Assembly: GCF_963678635.1 (NCBI RefSeq)
Contig: NC_087063.1
Location: 40,560,759 to 40,624,758, forward strand
Source of the DNA: Symsagittifera roscoffensis
Taxonomy: Eukaryota > Xenacoelomorpha > Acoela > Convolutidae
Length of the DNA stretch: 64,000 bases
Reading direction: 5' to 3'
Under the pieces are notes generated by a model. It had not been told where the DNA came from. It saw only the letters and a list, made by a program, of their open reading frames with translations, and ran no database searches. This document shows positions 1-9,955 of the stretch, one piece after another; the first letter of the stretch is position 1; each line of letters begins with the position of its first letter. The position numbers and the translations under genes are program-made.

Positions 1-17
1 CAAGGTTGGATGTAATT

Positions 18-660
18 TTAAGTTTTTTGCACCCCTTGAGGCAGAAGATTGCAATCCTCAGAAGCGCAAAACTTATTTTGGTTCTTATGAAGTTTATTGT
101 GTCCGAGTATGATTCGTTCCGTTTTTCGCTTAATTTCTCTGCTACTTTTTGGACAATTTTTGCTGAGCCTGGTGCTGCTCCTCCAGTACACACAAAAAGT
201 AATGGAACAAAGGTATTTTAATGTTTTGACACTCTCATGATATTTGAAGGCGTCAGATAAAGTTTTAGGGCAGGATTTAGCATGGGGGTTGAAAACTTTT
301 ACATCGAAAAAGGTTCGGCTGAATTGGCCTCGCCAGAGTCCATTTGCCTGGATGCCAAGTCGAGAGTCATCTTCAGTAGTGTTTGTTTTGTTTTGAAAGC
401 TTTCGACTTCCAGTAACCGAAGTTTCGGCTCAATTTCAACATCATGGCATACTTCGTCCAGGAGTGTCGCAAAAGGTATCACGAATTTCATTATGTCATA
501 GGTGAGTGTATTCACATTTGGGACAGTGTAGAGAGTGGATCAGTGTGAACGGTTGTCCACATGGGCATGTATGTTGAGTGTTTGGGGGTTCCCATCCGTA
601 TATCAGATGTAAACCATCTTTCAACTCTGATTTGTTGAGGGAAAGATTGTACTTTATTAC
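18..660 (-). pseudogene. C-terminal fragment of a non-LTR retrotransposon with a restriction-like endonuclease region (broken)
   Basis: Read on the minus strand, this stretch shows a cysteine/histidine cluster (CPCG...H...HCPKC) at about 520-600, then HNEIRD, then, after a stop and frame change near 500, a block with EDDSRL, GLWRGQF, FFDVKVFNP and a C-terminal tail. A zinc cluster, then an R/H motif, then a PD-(D/E)XK-like core is the C-terminal order of LINEs that use a restriction-like endonuclease. Seen: the motifs and the frame break. Inferred: family membership, because no reverse transcriptase is visible alongside. The piece is truncated at the left window edge. It could instead belong to another transposon protein with a PD-(D/E)XK fold. 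Confidence 0.5.
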
Positions 661-2585
661 AGGTAGCACGCTTTGCCAATTCGATGCTCCTTTCTGTGAT
701 GCTAGATTTATTGTTAGTTTTTTTCTGATGGGCTATTTTCCTTAATTTTAGCCTTTTTTGAGAGTGTGATGTTCTGTCTCTCAGTTGTGATGTTTCTATT
801 TATCAGAGTTTGTCCCGTTTCAGCTATTTCTGGATCGTTGTTTTCTAGCGGATCATACACGGCTCGTGATACTGAAGAGGTCTTATCCTCTCATTTTTAG
901 TGGTAGTGCAAAAAGGCTGCGGTCTTCATCGGTTTTATGCTTTTTACCAGTAATACTAGGAAGTAGCTGCTGTCTAACGTTTTTCTCAAATTCACCCATT
1001 TCCTTAAATGCTTCCGGAGTTATTCTGGTTAGAAAGCTTAATTTCTTTTGAACTCTTTTTATGTAGCAAGAGTACGCATTTTGTGATGTTTCAGCTATTT
1101 TGGAAAGCTTTTTTTGTTAGGGTAGTTGTCTTTTCAATTTCGATTTCCATGTATTTATCGCATGCTGATGATGTTCCGATAACCGATCACAGAACAAAGT
1201 GTCAATTTATCAGAGTTTATTCCGCTAAGACATGGGGGTTGTTCCGTTGAGATATGTTTTTCTCAGATTATCAATTTGAGAAAAACACGTCCAGTAATAC
1301 AATCGCCGGCGTGAAATACTTGTACAATAATCTTTATCGAGTGGTAACTGCGCCGACACAATTAGGATACACTCCCGTTGAGCCAAAAACAAAACTAGGG
1401 GAGACTCCCGTTAAACCGAAACCTTTTAGGTCGTCTCAAGCAGAAAAATGGAAATATAGGATATCAGGGCTAGTAAAACAAAACAACTTGCAAACAGATT
1501 GATTTACATCACAACTATTTTACAGCCAACAGACAGTTGGAAAACAATCAATGAATGCAAGAAAAAACAATGAATTTCAAAAAAAAAGTATATGTCTCAT
1601 TCAATTTGAAAAACAGTTTATGAAGGATACTTTTTTTTTGAAAAACTTCAACAAATTTGAGAAAACTGGATAAATAGGCAATTTTTTCTTCCGCTGGGAA
1701 ATCTGGGGAAAACAAACACCACTTAAGAAACTATAGTCGATCACGTTTTTTGTGACCCTCACTTTTTCGCTGTTCGATAGTGCAGTTTACCTTCCTTTTA
1801 AAAAGGAAACGAGCTGACCTTAAGAAAATCAAAAGACAAACCGCGAAAAAGTAACTTGAACCTGAACAACTTTAAAACTTTTTCTGAAAAAAGACAAAAA
1901 TGATCAGCACCTATATAATATTTTGATTTATGTCATCGACTCTTATGCAAACAAAAGCACTAATACCTATATAAAAAACTTTACTACGTATATCGACTCT
2001 GAAAACTACGGCAAATTGATGAGGCAAATGAACAGATAATTTATGATCAGACAAACGATTCGCAGAAAAATTTTTAGAAGGGAAAGTTTGTAAAAAAAAA
2101 CTGATTCCGCCCTGATTTGAGCATAGCACCTTGGCCGTCCGTAGCCGTTATCTCTATTTCAAAATTGCCATAAGCAACGAAATTTTACTTTGTTTGAACC
2201 CAGCTATCAAGTGATGCTGTTAAATTATTTCATAAGTTGCAAAAATCTATAATCCGGTTTGATAAACCTGGCTGATAGCAAGCTCTAAGAATTTTTCAAG
2301 AAAAAAGTTAATCTCTTTCCATTGACAGAAAATAAGTGAGAAAATTATAAGCTCAGCAATAAAAAAAAACTATGTTGATTATTGAAACTTGCTGGCGTAT
2401 CCGGTTGTGATGTGCCGAGCAACCATATGACTGCGATTTCAAATCGCACGTGAGCTTCAATTTGCAATGTGAGCGCTAGCCATAGCTCAAAGGGTTCATC
2501 ATGATTAAGTGAGCTCTACTTCAACCCTAAATAAATACTAGCGCATGACTCGCAACCCTAGAGCAGTCAAATTTAAGGGGCAGAT
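661..2585. other. Stretch without a recognisable gene
   Basis: AT-rich sequence with only short open frames on both strands (60-82 codons at 866-1502 plus, 72 codons at 1911-2129 minus). None shows a recognisable domain, splice sites or a biased composition. It may be WDR59 intron or 3' flank, because the 3' exons of that gene have not been found in this window. Confidence 0.4.
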
Positions 2586-2589
2586 TTGC

Positions 2590-4045
2590 AACGCCAAGTG
2601 TGTGACGCCACATCTCGGAAACCAAAAAATTTTGAGCAGTCACAATTGGAGAATGAACTGCAACCCCTGAGTGTACCCTGACTCCACCCCACCATAGGGT
2701 TGAGAATTTCAACTTCCATTAATTTTTTTTATATCAAAGTTTTTTGACAATCAATAAACCCAAGAAATCATAAAACGCCATACTCGAAAACCAAAAATAT
2801 TTGAGCAGACATACTGGGAGTCCAGATTTGCAACCCTTGAATTTAAACTGATAGCACCCCACTATAGGGCTGAGAAACTCAAGTTCGATTAGTTGTTTTT
2901 TATATCTAAGTTTTTGAAAAAAAAAATCATTAAAAACGCCATATCTAGAAAACCATAGGGAAATGAGCAACCATTTTTGAATGCTAGATGTTCAGCTTTT
3001 GAGTGTACCCTGATTGCACCCCACCATAGGAATCAGAATTTCAAATTCTATAATTTTTTTTAATATCTGAGTTAATTGAAAAAAAAATGAAATATATTTA
3101 AAAAACACCATACCTCTTAAAACAAAAGATTTGAGCAGTCAAACTTGAACTCTAGATTTTCAGCTCTTTTAGTGTACCCTGATTGCACCCCACCATAGGG
3201 TTGAGAAACTCAAGTTCGGTAATTTTTTTTTAAATCTAAGTTTCTTGAAAAAAAAAAATTAAAAAATCATTAAAACGCCATATCTCGAAAACCATAGGGA
3301 TGTGAGCAGTCAAACTTGAACGCTAGATTCCCAGCTCTTGAGTGTACCCTGGTAGCACCCCACAATAGAAATGAGTATTTCAAGTTCCATTAATTTTTTT
3401 ATATCTAAGTTATTTGAAAAAAAAATCATAAAAAACGCTATATCCCGAAAACCAAAAGGATTTGAGCCGTCATACTTGAAAGCCATACTTGCCACTCCTG
3501 GGTGCACCCTGGCAGCACCCCACTACAGAATTGAGAATTTCAAGTTCGGTTAGTTTTTTTATATCTAAGTTTCTTGAAAAAAAAATGAAAAAATCAAAGA
3601 ATATCTCGAAAAGCAGAAGAATGTGAGCCGTCAAACTGGGACGCTAGATTTGCAAGCCCTGAGTGTATCCTGATAGCTTTCCACTATAGGATTGAGAAAA
3701 TTAAGTTCGGTTAGTTTTTTATATCCGAACTTTTTGAAAAAACAAATGAAAAAAAGATTTAAAAAACGCTATATCTCGAAAGCCATACAGATTTGAGCAG
3801 TCATACTTGGACGCTAAGTTTGCAATCCCTGAGTGTACCCTAGTAGCTTCCCACTCTAGGGTTGAGAACTTCACGTTCGGTTAGTTTTTTATATCTAAAT
3901 TTTTTGAAAAAAAAAAAGAAAAAATCATAAAAAAACGCCATATCTCCAAAACCAAAAGGATTTGAGCCGTTATGTTTAGACGCTAGATTTGCAGCACTTG
4001 AATAGTCTCTGATAGCACCCCACTATAGGATTGTGAAATTCAAAG
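2590..4045. repeat. Tandem satellite, about nine diverged monomers of ~165 bp
   Basis: A unit containing 'aacgccatatctcgaaaacc', 'tttgagcagtc', 'gagtgtaccctgatagcacc' and 'ccactatagg', ending in an A-rich run, recurs roughly every 160-170 bp from about 2,600 to 4,040. I count about nine imperfect copies with many substitutions and small indels between neighbours, so the array is old. The short minus-strand open frames across it are by-products of the repeat. Confidence 0.85.
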
Positions 4046-4689
4046 TTACTTAAGTAAATTGTGAAACAAAAACTTTGAGAGTTTTACATTAAAAATAAAG
4101 GAAAAAATGTAAGAGTTAAAGCATTCGAGCTCCAACAGATTTTGAAACGCTGCCTTTTAACAGACCAACATAGGGACTTCTTAAACCTGTGCTAAATGAA
4201 ATTTCTTCAGCGTTTTAATAAACGATATAGCTTAAACCTGCAAAAAACTCTTTCGTTAAACATGCAAAAAATAATACGTTGAAAAAGTTTAAACATGCAA
4301 ACATAGAGTTCTCTTAAACATGTCAACATAGGGACCTCTTTAACATGTGTCCTATGAAACGCCAACTAAATAATAGATAGATTTTACCCGAGGTTTTTCG
4401 TGACCGTTCTACTGTTGCTGTTCGATAGTGGAGTTTGCCTAGAAATCACTTAAAATTAGTCTTAAATTTAATATATCAGCAACTGTGGAAATACAGCTGA
4501 GTGAAATACTTCATAAAAGACAAGTCATTTTGTTGATCGAAAAACCATTTCAAGAAACATTTGGAAACCAAAAGATAGGCTTGAAACAAAGCTATTATAT
4601 AATAATAGATCAATAAAACCCAACACAAAGTAATACAGCAAACAGTAAAAAAAACAATTGAAAATATTCTATTCAATCATCAAAAGAGC
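4046..4689. other. Stretch without a recognisable gene
   Basis: A few short direct repeats ('cttaaacatg', 'taaacatgcaaa') occur at 4,230-4,340. I see no gene here. A 66-codon minus-strand frame at 4476-4676 is hydrophobic by composition but has no support. Confidence 0.35.
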
Positions 4690-4880
4690 TGTGACAGATT
4701 TCGTCCCATGACAGATCTCGTCCCATTTTAATTTCAACAGATTTCGTCCTATTTCAAAGCGTACACAAATTCGTCTTACAAATTTGGATATGGGATGATA
4801 GGATGTTGGATATGGGACGAAATCTGTATGGGACGAAATCGTTAATTAAATAATAGGAAGAAATCTGTAAAAGGACGAAA
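4690..4880. repeat. Foldback repeat with 'acagatttcgtcc' ends
   Basis: The motif 'acagatttcgtcc' appears three times in forward or near-forward form at 4,694-4,750 ('gacagatttcgtccca', 'gacagatctcgtccca', 'acagatttcgtccta'). It appears about three times as its reverse complement at 4,815-4,885 ('gggacgaaatctgta', 'gggacgaaatcg', 'ggacgaaacctgt'). The two sides could pair into a long hairpin. This suggests a MITE or foldback element. No clear target duplication is visible. Confidence 0.55.
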
Positions 4881-6139
4881 CCTGTGCCAATCGTCAAATC
4901 TTGTTGATGAGTATTTAACTCGGGAGTGGATCTTTACTGCTGTTTATGATTAGTCCCAGCAAAATCCCAACTAGAAGAAAAAAGACGTTGCACGGATGTT
5001 TCTCTCAGCCACGTTGATTTCAGGAAAAAAGCTAGAGCAACAAAATTGCAAGAGGAGCTGCATTTGCACATAAAAGAAGAAAAAAGGAAAATAGACCTCT
5101 AAAAGGAAAAAAAATTGCTGTACATTTACTGTAAAAAAAGCTACATAACGGTATTCAAACTAGTTTGAAGTACTTCCACGCAAGCTTTATTCATAGATAT
5201 CAGGCAGGAAAGACTGTGCTTGCTTTGCTATAGCTAGATCATACGTAAATTTGCTATAGCGAAATTAACCTGTAAGCTTTGCCCTAAAAGGAGGGTGATG
5301 TCTTTGGGTACGAAAAAGTAGATTGACCGTATAAAATTGCACACGCGAGCTCGCTTGTGTAATGAAACCAATGACATGGCATCAAACTTTCCCTGATAAT
5401 TAATTGTAAGGTAAAGTTGCTCAATTTTTTTTAATGTTCATTAGTTGTTTCGAAAAAAAATCACAAGTGAATTGAAAACGCTGTTGCTGATCCTTGTTGT
5501 CCAATTAGTTCACTCAAACTTTTTCAGATAAATCGATTTTATGCCATTCACCGTAAGAACTTTGCAGTAATCTTAGTAATGGATCAAAACATTTGTAATG
5601 GATTCACATTTAGAAGCTTAAAATTTTAGATATGGAAGGCAGAAAAATTAGTGCAATAATTGAAGTGTTGTCCTTAGTTTAAAATAAACACATAAGACCA
5701 TACAATGCAAATCAGACAGAGGGATAGTTAAGCATAACTGTCAAACATGTCTACCTGAGAAAGCGAAACGAGCACCTGAAATGCAAATTCACACATGCAG
5801 TAATGCAAAATGACACACGCAACCCAATGAATCGAAATCTATGGTCAAAAATATCGTTAAAAGCGAATCTAACCTATCCGGGGATAAGCTAACGTTACAT
5901 TCCAGTCAATTCGAAAATGAAAAGTGCGATAATGCAGTTCCGTTCACCAGCAGATGGGGGGGTTGGTGGGGGTAGGGCGGACGTTTTCCTTAGGAATTCG
6001 ACTCCCTGCCGACCCAAAGGGTCCCCGTCCACTTTGTACTAAATTGTGACATTCATTTTCGGCTGACGGACCCTAATTATTTTAAAAGTGCCTTTGGCGC
6101 CTAAATTTATTAAATTTAAGGTGGAAGCGCGAAAAGTTG
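4881..6139. other. Stretch without a recognisable gene; one G-rich run
   Basis: No gene is apparent. Around 5,955-5,980 the plus strand carries closely spaced G runs (seven, five and three Gs), which could form a G-quadruplex. Confidence 0.35.
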
Positions 6140-6457
6140 GCCTTCGTTGGCCTTTTTTTTTTTACAAAGTTTGGATAAAACGGTTTTTTTCGTGCTTAGC
6201 CAACCTAAAAACAAGATCGACAAAATTGTTGATAAAGGGTTTTATTTTGTCTACTTCGCTTTGCTTTCTCTGCGATGCCAAGCTCAATTTATGAGCTAGC
6301 TGTGGCTGTACAGCTAATAAAGGCGTTTTTTAAAGTGAAGGCGTTTTTTAAAGTGTGCAAAAAACGCCTTCGTTGGCCTTTTTTTTTTTTTACAAAGTTT
6401 GGATAAAACGTTTTTTTTCGTGCTTAGCCAACCTAAAAACAAGATCGACAAAATTGT
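6140..6457. repeat. ~90-bp direct repeat pair flanking a copied WDR59 exon segment
   Basis: A segment running from 'cttcgttggcc', through a T run, 'acaaagtttggataaaac' and 'cgtgcttagccaacc' to 'aagatcgacaaaattgt', occurs at about 6,140-6,230 and again at about 6,367-6,457. The two copies are nearly identical. Between them lie the exact copy of WDR59 exon sequence (6,232-6,313) and a short 'aaggcgttttttaaagtg' duplication. The arrangement looks like a local duplication made during repair. Confidence 0.8.
6232..6313 (-). pseudogene. Exact 82-bp copy of the interior of WDR59 exon 5
   Basis: Positions 6,232-6,313 are identical base for base to 7,133-7,214, which is coding sequence inside the RWD-domain exon of WDR59. 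The orientation is the same. The copy sits about 900 bp away in what should be intron. It has no splice sites of its own at its ends and does not form an open exon, so I treat it as a partial, non-functional copy. Confidence 0.85.
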
Positions 6458-6472
6458 AGACAATTAATTGAA

Positions 6473-6487
6473 CCCCCCCCCCCCCCC
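6473..6487. repeat. Poly-C tract (15 C)
   Basis: An uninterrupted run of fifteen C on the plus strand lies directly left of 'tagtgaaaatcctagatccgg'. It is a mononucleotide tract and prone to assembly or sequencing length error. Confidence 0.9.
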
Positions 6488-6533
6488 TAGTGAAAATCCT
6501 AGATCCGGCTGTGGTTGGGTTACATTCATAATC

Positions 6534-6820
6534 GGTGATATATTACAATAGGTGGTAGGTCCAATTTCAATAGCTGGATCGCTTTTTGTTATACTTCACT
6601 CATTATTTAAAAATTAATTCAAAAGCCAAATTTTTAGGCAAAAGAAGTGTAAAAAGAGAATTTTTGAATAGCATTTCATTTGGCAGAGAAATTCATTTAC
6701 AAAAACTATCTTAGTGTTAAAACAAGCGATTCAAGATGAAATGACTATATTATGCATTATAGATCTCAAATTTATTACTTGCCCTATAGTCAAAATTACC
6801 ACCTATTGTAATATATGACC
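6534..6820. mobile_element. MITE with ~24-bp terminal inverted repeats and 8-bp target duplication
   Basis: The left end 'ggtgatatattacaatagg' and the right end (as reverse complement) 'ggtcatatattacaatagg' form inverted repeats of about 24 bp with one mismatch. Directly outside both ends is the same 8-bp sequence 'tcataatc' (6,526-6,533 and 6,821-6,828). An 8-bp duplication is typical of the hAT superfamily and also of P elements. The 287-bp interior has no coding capacity, so this is a non-autonomous element, inserted in the WDR59 intron or 3' flank. Confidence 0.8.
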
Positions 6821-6938
6821 TCATAATCATCAAAAGCACTCATTTGGAAACTATCTGGTTGAACAGTTCGTAAGTTAAAAAAAAATTGCGAAATCCCAAA
6901 AACTTAACTCCAACTCGAAATGCAGAAGACGAACTTAC

Positions 6939-7434
6939 CGGATGTCTTAGGATATGGGATATTCTTCCAGTCCTGGTCCCTCTGTTGTCCCCCAAGACTC
7001 TTCGTGAACAAGCTGCATGCAGACATTACTGCGTCCGCAATCAACACTCCCAGATTTTGAGAATTATATTCGAAATCTTCAATCTTCAGCAAATCTTTTT
7101 CCGATTTGAACACTTTGATTATGTTGTCTTTTATAAAGGGTTTTATTTTGTCTACTTCGCTTTGCTTTCTCTGCGATGCCAAGCTCAATTTATGAGCTAG
7201 CTGTGGCTGTACAGGTTCGAAGTCGCAATCTATCTCATTATTTATATCTATTGACAGCGAAAAGGCGACAGAATAGGAGAGACAGCTTTGGACTGTCACT
7301 AGAATTGATCGGTTGCTTTTCCGACATTCAAGGAACAGTTTTATCCTGCCATTCGGCGATTGGTACGTGTGGTAATCGGAACAATGCAAGAAACCCTCGC
7401 TGTCCTTTCTCTCGTCTTGAAGAGTCGGGGATAT
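6939..7434 (-). CDS. WDR59: WDR59 exon 5 (RWD domain)
   Basis: From the acceptor CCTCTTTAG|ATA (phase 0) to the donor TCCG|GTAAGT (phase 1), 165 codons. It encodes an RWD domain with GFLHCSDYHTY, IKLFLECRK and a C-terminal NIPYPKTSG, which matches the N-I-P-(F/Y)-P-(R/K)-T-S-G block in WDR59. Eighty-two bases of this exon recur exactly at 6,232-6,313. Confidence 0.85.
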
Positions 7435-9877
7435 CTAAAGAGGTTTATTTGACAACTTATTACCAGGGATGAATTGTCTTTGATGATGGGGGAGGGTATT
7501 TCATATTACAACCTCTGGGCACCAAACAGAACCAATGTCACAAAAAATCCAATTTTAAAGGAATTGTGTACTCGATGTGAACAGGCTATAAAGTCTTACT
7601 TTACCGTAACGTAACTTCTACTACAAAGCAATTCTTTCCCAAGCTGAGATCTTTTAAAGCTTCGGGAGAGATTGGAAAATTAGCTTTGCTGACTTTAAAA
7701 AGGTAATGTTGAAATGTTTTTTTGGAAACCATATCAACCATGTGGTGACTATGGTTTTTCAGAATAAGCAAAAAAAGTTCCGGAAGCAGATTTAAAAAGT
7801 GCTACGCAAACAATAGTCCAACCGGTAGGTTTTCACTGAAGCGCTTATCCTTTCTGAACGACAGATCCATCGAACTCGCCTTTCCAGCAGCAGTATTCAC
7901 AGGTGAAGAGCTGCTAATTGAAGACCCGTCGCCATACAAGCTAGGTGGAATAATCGCAGTGGCTGGAATCCCCACATTGTTAACATAACCATCTTCAGGC
8001 ATTTTTATGTCATCGTCAAAAACAAGTTCATCGCCATCGAACCCATTTCGTGCATTCACATTTAGAGAGTCCAGTAAATCTCTGGATGGTGTCCAACACC
8101 TGACTTTTTTGTCCGAGCTGAAACTAAATAGTTGATACTTTTGTTGATGTGAGATCCACTCGAAATCAACAATTTTCCCAGATTCCGCGTCAAACTTTTG
8201 CAAAGCGTACTGATCAACATCTTCATAACTGTAGAGTCTGATCACATTTTCGTATTTATCGCAAGTTGTGAACGTTCTAGCGAAAGGGGTGAATTTGGCC
8301 TTCATAACTGGGTTTTTATCGAATACTAATTTAGGCTCGACAGCGTGAGCAGAGTTCATTTTCTTAGCCAGTCTGAGTGCCTCACTGAACGACTCAGATT
8401 GAGGTTGAGCCACTGATGCTACTGTATAGTTCTCACAAGATAGATGGGAGGTGAGGTCGATTATTTTGACAGAGAAGTCTTCGTTTCCTGACACAAGAAT
8501 CGTGTTCTCAAGAGAAGACCAATTGAGAATATGTATGCTGGTCGTTTGAACTGCTGTCAATTCCTGCAAACGCGTAAAATATTCATGTCATACATTTTGT
8601 TTGCATTTGCTTTCTAACTGATATACAATAAACAGGAGTACATCTAGGATCCCCTTTCACCCGCCTCTGACATATATCAAAATTTCACAATCCTGAAAGC
8701 TTGCGAGACAAAAGATAACGAGAAGCGATTTTTTAGGAACCCATTTGACCACTTTTCAAATAGATACTAAATTTTCGACTCGAATAAAAAACCAAACGTA
8801 ACATAATTTTCTACATAAATTGAACACTCACAAACAGGTGTTGGTTTAGATTTCTGAAGTCCCACAGTTTTATATCATTGCCCTGGGCAGCTGCCAGCAC
8901 ATTTGAGTCCAGGCGACACCACTTCAGCTGGGAGACACCTGCCAATGTCCCTGGAAGTCCCTTCACCTGGACTACCTTGTCTCCTCTGACATCCCAGAAA
9001 CCGATCTCGTTTCTGGACCCCGTTGCAAACAGATTCCGGTTGCTGTAGTTCCAATCTATGTCGTTTATGTATCGGTTGTGTGCATTTTTGTTGCAGTAGA
9101 TTAGATCTAAACTGCTGTCGGTTATCTGGTAGAGATCTACACCCAGATTGGCCGTGATCAGAAACTGGTTAAAATTGAGGGGGTTGAATTTCGCAATAGA
9201 CACCTAAAGAGAAATAATGCAAATTTCATTAATTTCATTTGAACAACTTAAAAGATGAATCAAAATCCATTTAAGACCGAAACACAACACAATTTTGATT
9301 TATAAGAACTAAAACTAAATGCTGAAATCTCTAACTAAATACACTTGCGCGAAAGTTTCGTCAATTTCGAAGGGAATATCATAGGATATGTATATTCATT
9401 CAGTGCATCAATTTTGATTGCAAATATAACTTCAATCGAAAGAAGATCTCACGTCGAAACTGAGATGTTTCCTGGGAAAGGATTGTGTGGCATTCTGTCC
9501 GTCTAGCAGATTTTGCAGACAGATGACACTCTTGCAAGCCACCAGTGCCTTAGACCCGTCCGGGCACACACAGAACGCAGCTGCAGTATGTGGGGGCACC
9601 TGAAAAGAACAATTTGATAATTTTATTTTTTTCCAGGGCTGCGAAATGTTTCCCTGCCCCCTAGCTAACAAGAATCTCGAAAGTTAACGACTATTTTACG
9701 CCCAAACCAATTTAATCAAAAACTCCTATGTTCAGATCAGGTAATGTATATAACGTTTACCTTCGGAATGGGGATTGTGTAGTCTGGCAGTAGTTGGTTT
9801 GTGAGGTTGGATGATCTAGACACTCTACCTCGGTAGTTGGTGGGAGTGGACAGATGGGGGTTGGGAGTTAGCAACAT
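6939..9877 (-). CDS. WDR59: WDR59 orthologue, five exons visible, 3' part missing from the window
   Basis: WDR59 is a subunit of GATOR2, which acts at the lysosome or vacuole surface upstream of TORC1 in amino-acid sensing. Conceptual joining of five exons (9877-9761, 9599-9453, 9203-8832, 8563 to about 7901 or 7823, 7434-6939) gives an N-terminal WD40 propeller followed by an RWD domain, the order known for WDR59. Family-like motifs include NDIDWNYSNRNLFATGSR, VSQLKWCRLDSNVLA, KLWDFRNLNQH, KIVDFEWI and, at the end of the RWD exon, NIPYPKTSG. The first three introns are in phase 0 with GT/AG ends. Exon 5 ends at a good donor (G|GTAAGT), so more exons must follow. The C-terminal zinc-binding exons known in the family are not seen down to position 1. 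They may lie further left, or the gene may be disrupted. Confidence 0.88.
7823..8563 (-). CDS. WDR59: WDR59 exon 4 (3' end uncertain)
   Basis: Begins after the acceptor GTTTGCAG|GAA in phase 0 and encodes later WD40 blades (HILNWSSLENTILVSG, MKAKFTPFARTFTTC, KIVDFEWISHQQ, SSDKKVRCW), then a serine-rich linker. Two phase-0 donors fit the next exon: CCT|GTGAAT at 7,900 and CCG|GTTGGA at 7,822. The first is the better splice match. The frame itself ends at 7,802. Confidence 0.75.
8832..9203 (-). CDS. WDR59: WDR59 exon 3
   Basis: 124 codons from the acceptor CTCTTTAG|GTG to the donor TTT|GTGAGT, phase 0 on both sides. It carries WD40 blades two and three, with NLFATGSRNEIGFWDVRG, VSQLKWCRLD and DIKLWDFRN. 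Confidence 0.88.
9453..9599 (-). CDS. WDR59: WDR59 exon 2
   Basis: 49 codons between the acceptor TTCTTTTCAG|GTG and the donor GAC|GTGAGA, phase 0 on both sides. It encodes the first WD40 blade (AAAFCVCPDGSKALVACKS). Confidence 0.85.
9761..9877 (-). CDS. WDR59: WDR59 exon 1 (coding part)
   Basis: Starts at an ATG at 9877-9875, the first in this frame after an upstream in-frame TAG, and runs 39 codons to the donor AAG|GTAAAC. It encodes a short polar N-terminus (MLLTPNPHL...) that leads into the first propeller strand in exon 2. Two tiny upstream ATG frames lie between the putative acceptor at 9,944 and this start. Confidence 0.7.
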
Positions 9878-9943
9878 TTTTGGAAAGACTGCGATCACAG
9901 CATTTTGAGCAGCTATCGTCTTCTAGAGACGATGCATATTGTT

Positions 9944-9955
9944 CTGAAAGTTAAT
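9944..9955 (-). promoter_or_regulatory. Putative 3' splice site upstream of WDR59 start
   Basis: Reading minus, TTAACTTTCAG|AACAATATG gives an acceptor 66 nt before the start codon. It implies an upstream 5'-UTR exon or a trans-spliced leader. Confidence 0.4.

Noticed and set aside
866-1502. Three plus-strand frames of 60-82 codons
   Set aside because: No motif, no splice signals and no compositional bias.
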